A stretch of DNA of 64,000 bases from Streptomyces capillispiralis. Its GTDB lineage: Bacteria; Actinomycetota; Actinomycetes; Streptomycetales; Streptomycetaceae. The translations under genes and the position numbers were made by a program. The DNA is taken from positions 2,326,501 through 2,390,500 of the forward strand of contig NZ_VIWV01000001.1 of NCBI RefSeq assembly GCF_007829875.1, read 5' to 3'. Shown here piece after piece: positions 9,475 to 18,627 of the stretch. The first letter of the stretch is position 1; each line of letters opens with the position of its first letter. The notes beneath the pieces were generated by a model. The model saw only the letters and a program-made list of their open reading frames with translations. It had not been told where the DNA came from and searched no databases.

Positions 9475-10311
9475 TCAGATGCCGACCTTGATGCGCGTGA
9501 AGCGCTTCAGGGTGACACCGGCCTCGTCCAGGACCTTCTGGACGGACTTCTTGTTGTCCAGCGCGTAGGGCTGGCCGAGCAGGGTGGCGTCCTTGAAGAA
9601 GCCGTTGACGCGACCCTCGACGATCTTGGCGATCGCGGCCTCGGGCTTGCCCTCGGCGCGGGTGGTCTCCTCGGCGATGCGACGCTCGGACTCGATGACC
9701 TCGGCCGGCACGTCCTCCTTGGAGAGGTACTTCGGCGCGAAGGCGGCGATGTGCTGGGCGACGCCCTTGGCGATCTCCGCGTTCGGCTTGTCGAGCTCGA
9801 CGAGCACACCGATCTGCGGCGGCAGATCGGGCATCGTGCGGTGCATGTACGCCGTCACGTAGCCGTCGGTGAACTGGGCGAAGCGGTCCAGGACGATCTT
9901 CTCGCCCAGGTTGGCGTTGGCCTCGTCCACGAACGCCTGGACGGTCTTGCCGGCCTCGATCTCGGAGGCGAGCAGGGCCTCGAGGTCGGCCGGGGCGGTC
10001 TTGACGACGTGCTCGGCGATGGCCTTGGCCACGGCCTGGAACTTGTCACCCTTGGCGACGAAGTCCGTCTCGCACTTCAGCTCGACCAGGACACCGGAGG
10101 AGTTGTCGTCGGCGATGATCGAGACCACGGCGCCGTTCTCGGCGGAGCGGCCCTCGCGCTTGGCGACGCCCTTCTGGCCCTTGATGCGGAGCGCCTCGAC
10201 GGCCTTCTCGACGTTGCCGTCGGCCTCGTCCAGGGCCTTCTTGCAGTCCATCATGCCGGCGCCGGTGAGCTCCCGGAGCTTCTTGACGTCGGCGGCGGTG
10301 TAGTTCGCCAT
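9475..10311 (-). CDS. tsf: elongation factor Ts
   Basis: 278-residue guanine nucleotide exchange factor for EF-Tu. Both family signatures are clear: LRELTGAGMMDCKKAL at residues 12-27, inside the UBA-like N-terminal domain, and VELKCETDFVAKGDKF in the core. Length and C-terminal dimerisation region are normal (E. coli 283). The ATG start has no alternatives nearby. It is co-directional with rpsB, but a 13-bp stem lies between them, suggesting an attenuated transcript with differing S2 and EF-Ts yields. Confidence 0.97.
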   Translation of the reverse strand: MANYTAADVKKLRELTGAGMMDCKKALDEADGNVEKAVEALRIKGQKGVAKREGRSAENGAVVSIIADDNSSGVLVELKCETDFVAKGDKFQAVAKAIAEHVVKTAPADLEALLASEIEAGKTVQAFVDEANANLGEKIVLDRFAQFTDGYVTAYMHRTMPDLPPQIGVLVELDKPNAEIAKGVAQHIAAFAPKYLSKEDVPAEVIESERRIAEETTRAEGKPEAAIAKIVEGRVNGFFKDATLLGQPYALDNKKSVQKVLDEAGVTLKRFTRIKVGI

Positions 10312-10410
10312 GAGTCTGTGAATCTTTCTCGAAGTCTGGAGGATCGGAGATCCGCGGGGTCAGGACCTACTTGAGGGCAGGTGCCCGACGCGCCACCGAC
10401 CTACGGGTGA

Positions 10411-10447
10411 ACGGCGGGAGCGGACGAGGTGTCACCGCTCCCGCCGT
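10411..10447 (-). terminator. Hairpin in the rpsB-tsf intergenic region
   Basis: 13-bp perfect stem (ACGGCGGGAGCGG and its complement) with an 11-base loop, placed 20 bases after the rpsB stop. Terminator or attenuator limiting read-through into tsf. Confidence 0.7.
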
Positions 10448-10467
10448 CATCGGCTCTGACGGAGCGG

Positions 10468-11370
10468 TCAGGCCTGCTCGGCCTCGGCGGCCGGAGCGGC
10501 CTCGGCGGCGGGGGCCTCCTCAGCGGGGGCCTCCTCAGCAGGGGCCTCGGCCGGCTTCTCGCCCTCGGCGGCGGCCGGAGCGGCCTCCTCGGCCTTCTTC
10601 TCGCCCTCGAGCAGGTCGCGCTCCCACTCGGCCAGCGGCTCGCCCGCGGCCTTCTCGCCCTTGCCCTCGGTGGCGACACCGGAGCGGGCGATGAGGCCCT
10701 CGGCCACGGCGTCGGCGATCACGCGGGTGAGCAGGGTGACGGAGCGGATCGCGTCGTCGTTGCCCGGGATCTTGTAGTCGACCTCGTCGGGGTCACAGTT
10801 GGTGTCGAGGATGGCGACGACCGGGATGTTGAGCTTCCGGGCCTCGCCGACCGCGATGTGCTCCTTCTTGGTGTCCACGATCCAGACGGCGCTGGGCACC
10901 TTCTGCATCTCGCGGATACCGCCGAGGGTCTTCTCCAGCTTGGCCTTCTCGCGGGAGAGGACCAGCAGCTCCTTCTTGGTGAGGCCGGAGGCGGCCACGT
11001 CCTCGAAGTCGATCTGCTCGAGCTCCTTGAGGCGCTGCAGACGCTTGTAGACGGTCGAGAAGTTGGTGAGCATGCCGCCCAGCCAGCGCTGGTTCACGAA
11101 GGGCATGCCGACGCGGGTGGCCTGCTCCGCGATGGCCTCCTGCGCCTGCTTCTTCGTGCCGACGAACATGACCGTGCCGCCGTGGGCGACGGTCTCCTTG
11201 ACGAACTCGTAGGCGCGGTCGATGTACGACAGCGACTGGAGCAGGTCGATGATGTAGATGCCGTTGCGCTCGGTGAAGATGAAGCGCTTCATCTTCGGGT
11301 TCCAGCGACGGGTCTGGTGACCGAAGTGGACGCCGCTTTCCAGCAGCTCCCGCATCGTGACGACGGCCAT
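10468..11370 (-). CDS. rpsB: 30S ribosomal protein S2
   Basis: 300 residues. The S2 core is complete (start [19 protein letters not shown]; signature region [43 protein letters not shown]). The last ~50 residues are an Ala/Glu/Pro/Lys tail with repeats of [12 protein letters not shown], longer than in E. coli (241 aa) but usual in Streptomyces. An AAGGAGA lies nine bases before the ATG. It is the first gene of the rpsB-tsf-pyrH-frr-cdsA series and is divergent from the secreted M23-type gene across a 283-base spacer that should hold both promoters. Confidence 0.98.
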   Translation of the reverse strand: MAVVTMRELLESGVHFGHQTRRWNPKMKRFIFTERNGIYIIDLLQSLSYIDRAYEFVKETVAHGGTVMFVGTKKQAQEAIAEQATRVGMPFVNQRWLGGMLTNFSTVYKRLQRLKELEQIDFEDVAASGLTKKELLVLSREKAKLEKTLGGIREMQKVPSAVWIVDTKKEHIAVGEARKLNIPVVAILDTNCDPDEVDYKIPGNDDAIRSVTLLTRVIADAVAEGLIARSGVATEGKGEKAAGEPLAEWERDLLEGEKKAEEAAPAAAEGEKPAEAPAEEAPAEEAPAAEAAPAAEAEQA

Positions 11371-11653
11371 GGCCGTATCTCCTTGAATTTCTCGGTTGTG
11401 CCGCGGATGCCGGACGGCTTCCGCGCCTGACGCCCACGACGCGCCGTTGCCACGAAGGACCGAGGGGCGCTGGCATCCGGGTTCCGGCCGTGACCGGCCC
11501 AGATGTCGGGGCGTGCGAAGTCGACCCGGTGGCCCGGGTCGCCACCAGAAGTGTACGGGACCCGCGGACCGCCGGGTGACGCCGTTGTCCACAACGTGGG
11601 TGGTGGTCCACAGGTCCGGGCAGTGATCGCGACTTTCCGGAACGCTTCTCGTC

Positions 11654-12406
11654 ATGCGAGCGACACGAGCGATGCGAGCGGGCCGTTGCGTGCGGGCCTG
11701 TGCCCGGCTGGTGCTGCTGGTGGTCCTGACCCTGACGGCACTCCTGTCCCCACCCCCGTCCCGCCTCCTGGCGACGCCCCCGACGGGCGAGGACGGCGCG
11801 GCACCGGCCGCGGGGAGGCCGGACGAGGACGCCGCGACACCGGCGGTGGTCCGCGCGGGCGACGGCAGTGCGACACCGGCGGTGGCCCGGGCCGGCGAGG
11901 ACGGTGCGACGCCGGCCGTGGCCCCCGCGGCCGAGGACGGTGCGACGCCGGCCCTGGGGCGGGCGTGGCCCGTGGGGTCGCGGCCGCGGGTGCTGCGGGG
12001 CTGGGAGCCGCCGGCGACGGCGTACGGGCGCGGGCACCGGGGCGTGGACCTGGCGGCTGCGCCGGGGACGCCGGTACGGGCGGTGGCGGCCGGCCGTGTC
12101 TCGTTCGCCGGACGGGTGGCCGGAAGGGGCGTGGTGTCGGTGGAACTGACGGGCACGGGTGATCCCCCGTTGCGCACCACCTACGAGCCGGTCCGCGCGT
12201 CCGTCACCGAGGGCGCCGAGGTGACGGCGGGCGAGGTGGTCGGCACGGTGGAGCCGACCGGCTCCCACTGCCCGGCCGCGTGCGTGCACTGGGGCCTGCT
12301 GCGGGGCGACGTGTACCTGGACCCGCTCACCCTGCTCCCACCGTGGCTGCTGCACCGCGGCCCGTCGAGACTGCTGCCGGTGCTGGGGGTACCGCTGCCG
12401 CGATGA
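11654..12406 (+). CDS. secreted M23/LytM-type peptidase-like protein
   Basis: 250 residues. The basic N-terminus with hydrophobic core ([16 protein letters not shown]) is a signal peptide. Residues ~45-100 are low-complexity imperfect repeats of about 14-15 residues ([12 protein letters not shown]). The C-terminal ~140 residues form a LytM domain with the first zinc-ligand motif intact ([15 protein letters not shown]) and [19 protein letters not shown]. The usual HxH near the end appears as CVHWG, with cysteine in place of the first histidine, so metal binding may be altered or the protein may be a non-catalytic activator. It faces rpsB divergently. Predicted cell-wall hydrolase or regulator; activity uncertain. 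Confidence 0.82.
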   Translation: MRATRAMRAGRCVRACARLVLLVVLTLTALLSPPPSRLLATPPTGEDGAAPAAGRPDEDAATPAVVRAGDGSATPAVARAGEDGATPAVAPAAEDGATPALGRAWPVGSRPRVLRGWEPPATAYGRGHRGVDLAAAPGTPVRAVAAGRVSFAGRVAGRGVVSVELTGTGDPPLRTTYEPVRASVTEGAEVTAGEVVGTVEPTGSHCPAACVHWGLLRGDVYLDPLTLLPPWLLHRGPSRLLPVLGVPLPR

Positions 12407-12602
12407 GCCCTGCCCACCACCCGCACCGGCCCGGCGAACGAGTCACGGCCGCCACGGGCCCGGACCCGCGCGGGGTCCGCGACAGCTGCCCATACCCCGC
12501 ACCCCGGCGACCGCCTCCGATGGCCGGAAACAGCCATGCCGAACGGTCGGCGGTCGAGGCTGCGCGGCACCGAGGAGAACCGCACGACGACCCGCGCACA
12601 CT

Positions 12603-12620
12603 GAGGGGCGCACGCCCCTC
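12603..12620. terminator. Hairpin between the convergent M23-type and TetR genes
   Basis: GAGGGGC/GCCCCTC stem of 7 bp with loop GCAC, close to the TetR stop codon. Possible shared terminator. Confidence 0.4.
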
Positions 12621-12635
12621 GCGGCCCCTCGGCCG

Positions 12636-13226
12636 TCAGCCCCTCACGCCCCTGAGGGCCATGGAGACCGCCGCCTCCGTGACGGCGTCCGGGTGTTCCG
12701 CCGCTCCCAGCTCGATCCGGCGGACGGCCGCGTCGACCACGCCCTGGAGCAGCATCGCCGCTAGACGGGGCTGGGCGTGCCCGAGGTCGCCCAGGGCGTC
12801 GACGATCATCGCGATGAGCCCGCCGTGCGCCGCGCGGATCTTCTCCCGCGCGTTGGCGTCGAGCTCGCTCGCGGAGATGGCGACCACGGCGCGGTGCCGC
12901 CGGTCCCCCACCAGTTCCAGCTGCTTGCGCACATACGCCTCGATCTTGGCCTCGCCGCCGTCGGCGGCCGCCATCGCCGCCTCGACCTCGGCCGCCCAGA
13001 CCGGGAAGTCGACCTCGCACAGCTCCTCGACCACAGCGGCCCGCGAGCGGAAGTACTCGTAGACGGACGAGCGCGCGAGGCCGGTGCGCTCGGCGAGGGC
13101 CGGAAAGGTCAGCGCCTCCGTACCGCCCTCGGACAGCAGGGAGCGTGCCGCGTCCAGCAGGGCGGCTCGCTGCATCGACCGGTGCTCGGCCACGGAGGCC
13201 GCTCGAATCCTTGGCACGTCGACCAC
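12636..13226 (-). CDS. TetR family transcriptional regulator
   Basis: 196 residues. The N-terminal helix-turn-helix has the TetR pattern (ALLDAARSLLSEGGTEALTFPALAERTG, then LARSSVYEYFRSRAAVVEEL). The C-terminal helical ligand and dimer domain has no recognisable ligand signature. A GTG begins the longest form; a second GTG three codons in (VPRIRAAS) is equally possible. The gene lies just below whiG on the same strand with about 57 bases between, so it may be read from the whiG transcript. Target and inducer unknown. Confidence 0.88.
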   Translation of the reverse strand: MVDVPRIRAASVAEHRSMQRAALLDAARSLLSEGGTEALTFPALAERTGLARSSVYEYFRSRAAVVEELCEVDFPVWAAEVEAAMAAADGGEAKIEAYVRKQLELVGDRRHRAVVAISASELDANAREKIRAAHGGLIAMIVDALGDLGHAQPRLAAMLLQGVVDAAVRRIELGAAEHPDAVTEAAVSMALRGVRG

Positions 13227-13283
13227 TGTACGGACGCCCCGCCCACCGCGGCCAGGGGATCGGCCGGGTCCGCGCCGTCCGGG

Positions 13284-14126
13284 TCAGCGGCCGAAACTCG
13301 CCAGCTTCGCGCGGAGCTGGAGCACGGACTTGGTGTGGATCTGGCTGACGCGGCTCTCGGTCACGCCGAGCACGTTGCCGATCTCGGCGAGGGTGAGGCC
13401 TTCGTAGTAGTAGAGCGTGACGACGGTCTTCTCGCGTTCCGGCAGCGTGTTGATGGCGCGTGCCAGGAACCTGCGCAGCTCCCGGTCCTCGGCCACCTCC
13501 ACCGGGTTGTCGGCAGCGGTGTCCTCCAGGGTGTCCATGAAGCTGAGCTGATCGCCGTTGTCGCCCCCGGCGTGCAGCAGCTCCTCCAGGGCGACGACGT
13601 TCGCCAGTGACAACTGGCTGAAAACCGCGTGCAGATCGGCCACCGTGATGCCCATCTCGCCGGCGACCTCGCTCTCCGACGGTGTGCGGCGCAGCCGCGC
13701 CTCCAGCGTGGCGTAGGCGCGCTCCACGTTGCGCGCCTTCTGCCGCACCGAGCGCGGGATCCAGTCCAGCGCGCGCAGTTCGTCGATCATCGCGCCGCGG
13801 ATGCGGGTGATCGCGTACGTCTCGAACTTGATCTCCCGGTCGACGTCGAACTTCTCGATCGCGTCGATCAGCCCGAAGACCCCGGAGGAGACGAAGTCCG
13901 CCTGCTCGACATTGGGCGGCAGCCCCACGCTGACCCGGCCGGCGACGTATTTCACCAGCGGCGAGTAGTGCAGGATCAGTTGCTCCCGCAGCCGTTCGTC
14001 CCCCGTCGCCTTGTACGACCGCCACAGCTCGTCGAGCGTCGAGGGAGCGGGCGGCCGCACGCTGCCACCGTCGCGGGCGGCTGGGGGGATCGCCGCCCGG
14101 TCGGACCCGGAGGTGTGCTGGGGCAT
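13284..14126 (-). CDS. whiG: RNA polymerase sigma factor WhiG
   Basis: 280-residue FliA/SigD-class sigma factor that commits aerial hyphae to sporulation in Streptomyces. Region 2 is present ([60 protein letters not shown]). Region 4 has the helix-turn-helix [21 protein letters not shown] followed by [12 protein letters not shown]. The start [12 protein letters not shown] matches the known WhiG N-terminus and excludes the longer open frame upstream. In Streptomyces WhiG is held by the anti-sigma factor RsiG with c-di-GMP; rsiG is not in this window. A 272-base upstream spacer should contain its promoter. Confidence 0.96.
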   Translation of the reverse strand: MPQHTSGSDRAAIPPAARDGGSVRPPAPSTLDELWRSYKATGDERLREQLILHYSPLVKYVAGRVSVGLPPNVEQADFVSSGVFGLIDAIEKFDVDREIKFETYAITRIRGAMIDELRALDWIPRSVRQKARNVERAYATLEARLRRTPSESEVAGEMGITVADLHAVFSQLSLANVVALEELLHAGGDNGDQLSFMDTLEDTAADNPVEVAEDRELRRFLARAINTLPEREKTVVTLYYYEGLTLAEIGNVLGVTESRVSQIHTKSVLQLRAKLASFGR

Positions 14127-14398
14127 TCGTCGCCTTGTGCCGTTCTGCCGTGGACTGGTGCTGCCTGGGTGCGCCGTCTGTCCGATGTCGAGTTGCCTGT
14201 CCGTGTCGGGATCCTCGTGAGCGTAGCGTGACTGTGGCGTCGCGGTGTGCGAAGAAGCGAGGTAGGACCCTGCGTGGATTCGTTCAGGGGGCCGCCCCGC
14301 CGCTGCACACCCGTCGCTCTGCGTCATCACCCGGACACCCCAACTGACGTGTTTTCCAGGGCGTGTCGGGGTTCCCCCGGACGGCCGAACACGCTGCG

Positions 14399-15559
14399 TC
14401 AGCGAGGAGCGGGGTCATCGCGGACCGAGATCATCGCCTGGCGCGTCAACTTCCAGCCGTCGCCGTGTCGTTCGACGTAACCAAGTGCTCGTAGTTCGTA
14501 CAGTCTCGCGACGGCGTCGTCCGGGGTGGTCTGCGCGGCGCGCGCGACCTCCTCCGGCCGGGCCGCTCCACGGGCCGGCAGCGCGGCGAGGACCTGGCGG
14601 CCGGCCGGGTCCAGCAGGTCCCGGGGCAGTACCGGCCCCCGGCGTTCCGGCGCGAGCTCGCCCATGTCGCCGACCAGCTCGACGACCTCGGCGGCATCGG
14701 TGACCAGGACCGCGTCCTGGCGCAGCAGTTCGTGCACCCCGGCGGAGAGCCCGCTGGTGGCCGGCCCCGGCACTCCCATCGTGTGCCGTCCCAGGCGCCG
14801 GGCCGCCCTGACGGTCACCAGCGAGCCGCTGCGGTGGGCGGCCTCGACGACCACGGTGCCCCGGGTGAGCGCGGCGATCACCCGGTTGCGGAGGATGAAC
14901 CTGCTCGGTGTCGGGTGCTCGCCCGGCGGCAGTTCTCCGATCACCAGCCCCTGTTCGGCGATCCTGGCGATGAGCCCGGTGTGTCCGCGCGGGTAGGGCC
15001 GGTCGACTCCGCTGGCGAGGACGGCGACGGTGGCACCGCCGGAGCCGAGCGCGCCGCGGTGGGCGGCGCCGTCGATTCCGTAGGCGCCGCCGGAGACCAC
15101 GACCCAGCCGCGTTCGGCGAGGCCGGCCGCGAGGGTGGCGGCCATGTGCGCGCCGTACTCCGTGCAGGCGCGGGCGCCGACGACGGCGACCGAGCGCAGC
15201 GCCCACATCCGCGGGTCCGCGCTTCCGCGCACCCACAGCCCGACGGGACGCGCGTCGCCCAGGTCGTCGAGCTGCCGGGGCCAGTCGGCGGCTCCGGGGC
15301 ACACGAACCGCGCCCCGGCGTCGCGCGCGGCGGCGAGGTCCCTGTGCGGTTCGGCCGCCGCGGCCCGGGCGAGCAGCCCGGCCCACCGCTTGCCGCTCAC
15401 CCCGGGCAGCGGCTCGCCCCGCTCCCGTAACCTCCTGACCACCGCGCCCACGCCCCGTTCCCGCATCCAGCGCCCGCAGGTCTCGTCACCCGGCTCGACG
15501 ACCCGGGTGAGGAAGATCCGGTCGAGCAGGTCGTCCTCCGGTCCGGCCGCGGGGCTCAT
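14399..15559 (-). CDS. dprA: DNA-processing protein DprA
   Basis: 386 residues. The central Rossmann-like DprA/Smf domain shows [32 protein letters not shown], the lysine-poor loop [13 protein letters not shown], and [19 protein letters not shown] winged-helix-like C-terminal domain follows ([21 protein letters not shown]). DprA loads RecA on incoming single-stranded DNA in transformable bacteria. Streptomycetes are not known to be naturally competent, so its role here is open. The start overlaps the comM-type stop by four bases (ATGA), giving a yraN-comM-dprA operon, a grouping widespread in bacteria. Confidence 0.94.
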   Translation of the reverse strand: MSPAAGPEDDLLDRIFLTRVVEPGDETCGRWMRERGVGAVVRRLRERGEPLPGVSGKRWAGLLARAAAAEPHRDLAAARDAGARFVCPGAADWPRQLDDLGDARPVGLWVRGSADPRMWALRSVAVVGARACTEYGAHMAATLAAGLAERGWVVVSGGAYGIDGAAHRGALGSGGATVAVLASGVDRPYPRGHTGLIARIAEQGLVIGELPPGEHPTPSRFILRNRVIAALTRGTVVVEAAHRSGSLVTVRAARRLGRHTMGVPGPATSGLSAGVHELLRQDAVLVTDAAEVVELVGDMGELAPERRGPVLPRDLLDPAGRQVLAALPARGAARPEEVARAAQTTPDDAVARLYELRALGYVERHGDGWKLTRQAMISVRDDPAPR

Positions 15560-17181
15560 GCCGTCGCCCCGATGGCCATCGGCACACCGCGCGGGACGCC
15601 GGTGCGCAACTGCAGGGCGAGGGCCACGTCCCCGGCGTCGGGCCGGTCGTGGCCGGTCAGGTCGGCGACGGTCCAGGCGACCCGCAGCACCCGGTCGAGT
15701 CCCCGTGCGGTGAGCGCTCCCCGCTCGAGGCTGCGCTCGGCCTCGTCCATGGCGCCGGGGGCGGCGTGCCAGCGGCTGCGCAGTTCCCGTCCGGGGATCT
15801 CGCTGTTGGTGCGCCACGGAGTGCCGGTGAGGCGGGCCGCCGCGCGTTCCCGCGCCGTCCGCACCCGGTCGGCGACCGTGGCGGTGGTCTCGCCGCGGGC
15901 ACCGCTCGCCGTGAGTTCCCTACGGGTGACCCGGTCGACCTCGACCCGCAGGTCGACCCGGTCGAGCAGCGGCCCGGACAGGCGGGCCTGGTAGCGGCGG
16001 ATCGCCGAGGGCGGGCACTCGCACTGCTCGTGCGTCCGGGAGAAGCGCCCGCACGGGCAGGGGTTGGCGGCCAGCACCATCAGGAAGCGCGCCGGGAAGC
16101 GGACGACACCGGCGCTGCGCGCGATGACCACGTGTCCGGCCTCCAGCGGCTGGCGCAGGGCGTCCAGGGCCCGGCTGCTGAACTCGGGCGTCTCGTCAAG
16201 AAAAAGCACGCCTCGATGGGAGAGGGACACCGCCCCCGGCCGTGCCGTCCCCGGCCCGCCCCCGACGAGTGCCTGCATCGTGGCCGAGTGGTGCGGGGCG
16301 CAGTAGGGGGCCACGTCGATCAGGGGCTTGCCCGGTGGCAGCAGCCCCGCCACCGAGTGCACGGCCGTCACCTCCAGCGACGCCTGCCGGTCCAGCGGCG
16401 GCAGGATCGACGGCAGCCGCTCGGCGAGCATCGTCTTGCCGGCGCCGGGCGGGCCCTCCAGGAAGAGGTGGTGTCCGCCGGCCGCGGCCACCTCCGCCGC
16501 CGTCCGCGCCGAGAGCTGGCCCACGACGTCCGCGAGGTCATGGCCCTGGTCGTGCCGGGTCGCGTCGGCACTGTGCATCGCGGTGGCCGCCCCGGTGCCG
16601 GGGACGCGCAGTCCGGCGAGCAGTGGGTCGGGGCGCTCCGGCTCCTCGGTCTCCTCGTCGGGCACGGGCTCGTCGGTGAGCACCGCGATCAGCTGGCGCA
16701 GGCTCCGCACGCCGAGCACGGACACGCCCGGCACCAGTGAGGCCTCGGCGGCGGCGCACTCCGGCACCACCACCTGCTCGTAGCCGGCGTCGGCCGCGGC
16801 CAGCACCGCCGGCAGGATGCCGCGCACCGGCCGCACCCGTCCGTCCAGTCCCAGTTCGCCGATCATGACGATGTCGGCGAGCACCCGTGGATCGATCCGC
16901 TCGGCGGCACCGAGCACCGCGCAGGCGACCGCGAGATCGAATCCGCTGCCGGCCTTCGGCACCGAGGCCGGGCTGAGCCCCACGGTGAGTTTCTTCTGCG
17001 GCCATTCACCGCCGGAGTTGACCACGGCGGCCCTGACCCGGTCCCGGCTCTCCGTCAGGCTCTTGTCCGGCAGCCCCACCAGCGTGAAGGCGGCGACGCC
17101 CGGTTCCAGGTCGGCCTGGACCTCCACGACCACGCCCTCGACGCCCACCAGCGCCACCGAGCACGTACGGGCGAACCCCAT
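15556..17181 (-). CDS. YifB/ComM family Mg-chelatase-like AAA+ ATPase
   Basis: 541 residues. The N-terminal ~190 residues are the Lon-protease-like S5 domain (LVGLPDKSLTESRDRVRAAV, VGLSPASVPKAGSGFDLAVA). The AAA+ core has Walker A GPPGAGKT, Walker B GVLFLDE and an inserted cysteine cluster (NPCPCGRFSRTHEQCECPP) characteristic of the family. E. coli and Haemophilus ComM is a hexameric branch-migration helicase acting in transformation. It starts one base after the yraN-like gene and overlaps dprA. Family call firm; helicase function by homology. Confidence 0.93.
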   Translation of the reverse strand: MGFARTCSVALVGVEGVVVEVQADLEPGVAAFTLVGLPDKSLTESRDRVRAAVVNSGGEWPQKKLTVGLSPASVPKAGSGFDLAVACAVLGAAERIDPRVLADIVMIGELGLDGRVRPVRGILPAVLAAADAGYEQVVVPECAAAEASLVPGVSVLGVRSLRQLIAVLTDEPVPDEETEEPERPDPLLAGLRVPGTGAATAMHSADATRHDQGHDLADVVGQLSARTAAEVAAAGGHHLFLEGPPGAGKTMLAERLPSILPPLDRQASLEVTAVHSVAGLLPPGKPLIDVAPYCAPHHSATMQALVGGGPGTARPGAVSLSHRGVLFLDETPEFSSRALDALRQPLEAGHVVIARSAGVVRFPARFLMVLAANPCPCGRFSRTHEQCECPPSAIRRYQARLSGPLLDRVDLRVEVDRVTRRELTASGARGETTATVADRVRTARERAAARLTGTPWRTNSEIPGRELRSRWHAAPGAMDEAERSLERGALTARGLDRVLRVAWTVADLTGHDRPDAGDVALALQLRTGVPRGVPMAIGATA

Positions 17182-17182
17182 G

Positions 17183-17554
17183 TCAGGCCACCCCCCGGAC
17201 GTGCTCGACGACGGGTGCGCCGCGGGTGGGCAGTACGACGCCGACCAGGTCGATGCGGACCCCGCCGGGCGGTGCTCCCCCGTGTTCCTGCAGCCAGCGT
17301 GCGGCGAGGTCCCTCAGGCGCTCGGCCTTGGCCGGTGTGACGGCCGCCATGGGGTGCTGGTAGGGGCCTGCCCTGCGGGTCTTCACCTCGCAGACGACCA
17401 GGGCGTCCCCGTCCCTGGCCACGATGTCGATCTCGCCGGTCCTGCCACAGCGCCAGTTGCGCTGCAGCACCGTCATCCCGGCCTCGGTCAGCCGGCGTGC
17501 GGCCAGTGTCTCGCCGTACCTGCCGAGTGCACTGCGTGCCCGTTGTGCGTTCAT
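17183..17554 (-). CDS. YraN family putative endonuclease (UPF0102)
   Basis: 123 residues with the conserved UPF0102 core: [37 protein letters not shown] and VVCEVKTRR. These form the restriction-endonuclease-like (PD-(D/E)xK type) active-site arrangement, with acidic residues in EIDIV and the ExK in CEVKTR. Activity has not been proved for most members. A GGAGGT lies nine bases ahead of the chosen ATG. It heads the yraN-comM-dprA operon, separated from the ATPase gene by a single base, consistent with a DNA-processing role. Confidence 0.92.
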   Translation of the reverse strand: MNAQRARSALGRYGETLAARRLTEAGMTVLQRNWRCGRTGEIDIVARDGDALVVCEVKTRRAGPYQHPMAAVTPAKAERLRDLAARWLQEHGGAPPGGVRIDLVGVVLPTRGAPVVEHVRGVA

Positions 17555-17707
17555 GTCGGCACCACCTCCGGCGCCAACCGTCACGCATCCCGCCCCACGC
17601 AGTGGATCTTGGTGGGCAACTCAGCGGTTGTGGACAACTCCCTCACCCGCGCGAGGGCTCCGGATCAACCGCAGGAGAGCCCCGGATCAACCGCACTAGA
17701 CGTCCGG

Positions 17708-18016
17708 TCACCCGCCCGGAAGCTCCAGGTCGCTCTTGTTGAGCTCCTCGATGTTCACGTCCTTGAACGTGAGGACGCGCACCTGCTTCACGAACCGGGC
17801 CGGCCGGTACATGTCCCAGACCCAGGCATCCGCCATGGACACCTCGAAGAACACCTCGCCCTGGACCGAGTGCACCTGCATCTCGTAGTCGTTGGTCAGA
17901 TAGAAGCGCCGCTCGGTCTCGATCACGTATTTGAACAGACCGACGACATCGCGGTACTCCCGGTAGAGCTTCAGCTCCATCTCGGTCTCGTACTTCTCGA
18001 GGTCCTCGGCGCTCAT
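17708..18016 (-). CDS. DUF2469 family protein
   Basis: 102 residues, acidic and aromatic-rich (KYETEMELKLYREYRDVVGL; EVFFEVSMADAWVWDMYRP). This is the actinobacteria-specific DUF2469 family, usually found beside the yraN gene and of unknown function. There is no signal peptide, membrane segment or catalytic motif. It is on the same strand as yraN, 150 bases upstream of it, and downstream of the NUDIX gene. Confidence 0.9.
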   Translation of the reverse strand: MSAEDLEKYETEMELKLYREYRDVVGLFKYVIETERRFYLTNDYEMQVHSVQGEVFFEVSMADAWVWDMYRPARFVKQVRVLTFKDVNIEELNKSDLELPGG

Positions 18017-18072
18017 GGCATGTTCCCCTTCAGCCGTGCGATCCCACCATTGTGCGCCAGTCCCGGGAGTAC

Positions 18073-18627
18073 CTAGACGATTTCGGTGTCCAGGGTCACG
18101 GGTCCGGCCGGGGGACCTTCGTCGAGCAGAGTGCGCAGCAGCTCGGCGAGTCTGGTCGGATACACCGTCTCATGCGCCCGGGCCAGTTCCGGGTACGTCC
18201 ACCAGCGCGCACCGGCGACACTGCGCCGCTCCAGCTCGGTCAGCGCCGTGGCCGCGGTCGCCGTCTGGGTGGTCCGGGCCAGGTAGTACCACTCGTCCTG
18301 GTCCCAGCGGCGCCCCGCGAACGGGAAGGAGCACCGCCGCCGCCACAGCACCGGCCCCAGTTCGACCCGCGTGATGCCGGTCTCCTCCGCGAGTTCCCGC
18401 AGTGCGGCCTGTTCACGGGTCTCGTCGCCCTCCACACCGCCCCCGGGCGTGAACCACCAGTCGTCGGCCGGGTCGTCCGGTTCGTGGCCGTGCAGCAGCA
18501 GGATGCGGTCCTGCGGGTCGAGCAGGACGACCCGGGAGACTCTGCGCAGTCCGCCCCGGTAGGAGTCCTCGGCCGCCGGAGCCGGCCCGGCGACGGCCGG
18601 CCGCGGGGGCACCGGGTCAGCGGCCAC
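18073..18627 (-). CDS. NUDIX hydrolase
   Basis: 184 residues with an intact Nudix box GX5EX7REUXEEXGU (it opens GGVEGDETREQAALRE and closes LAEETGI), which binds the metal and hydrolyses a nucleoside-diphosphate-linked substrate. The strand leading in (RVVLLDPQDRILLLHG) and WWFTPGGG before the box are typical. The chosen GTG overlaps the end of sipZ by 11 bases, giving translational coupling. A longer frame into sipZ is open but has no support. In S. lividans the fourth signal-peptidase gene is reported to be co-transcribed with unrelated genes downstream, which fits. Substrate unknown. Confidence 0.88.
   Translation of the reverse strand: MAADPVPPRPAVAGPAPAAEDSYRGGLRRVSRVVLLDPQDRILLLHGHEPDDPADDWWFTPGGGVEGDETREQAALRELAEETGITRVELGPVLWRRRCSFPFAGRRWDQDEWYYLARTTQTATAATALTELERRSVAGARWWTYPELARAHETVYPTRLAELLRTLLDEGPPAGPVTLDTEIV

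Noticed and set aside
12181..14025. 614-codon minus-strand frame through the TetR and whiG region
   Set aside because: It is a shifted frame over TetR and WhiG genes whose own frames carry all conserved motifs.
14399..17181. dprA/comM-type genes as evidence for a mobile competence island
   Set aside because: yraN-comM-dprA is a widespread core operon and composition matches the surroundings.
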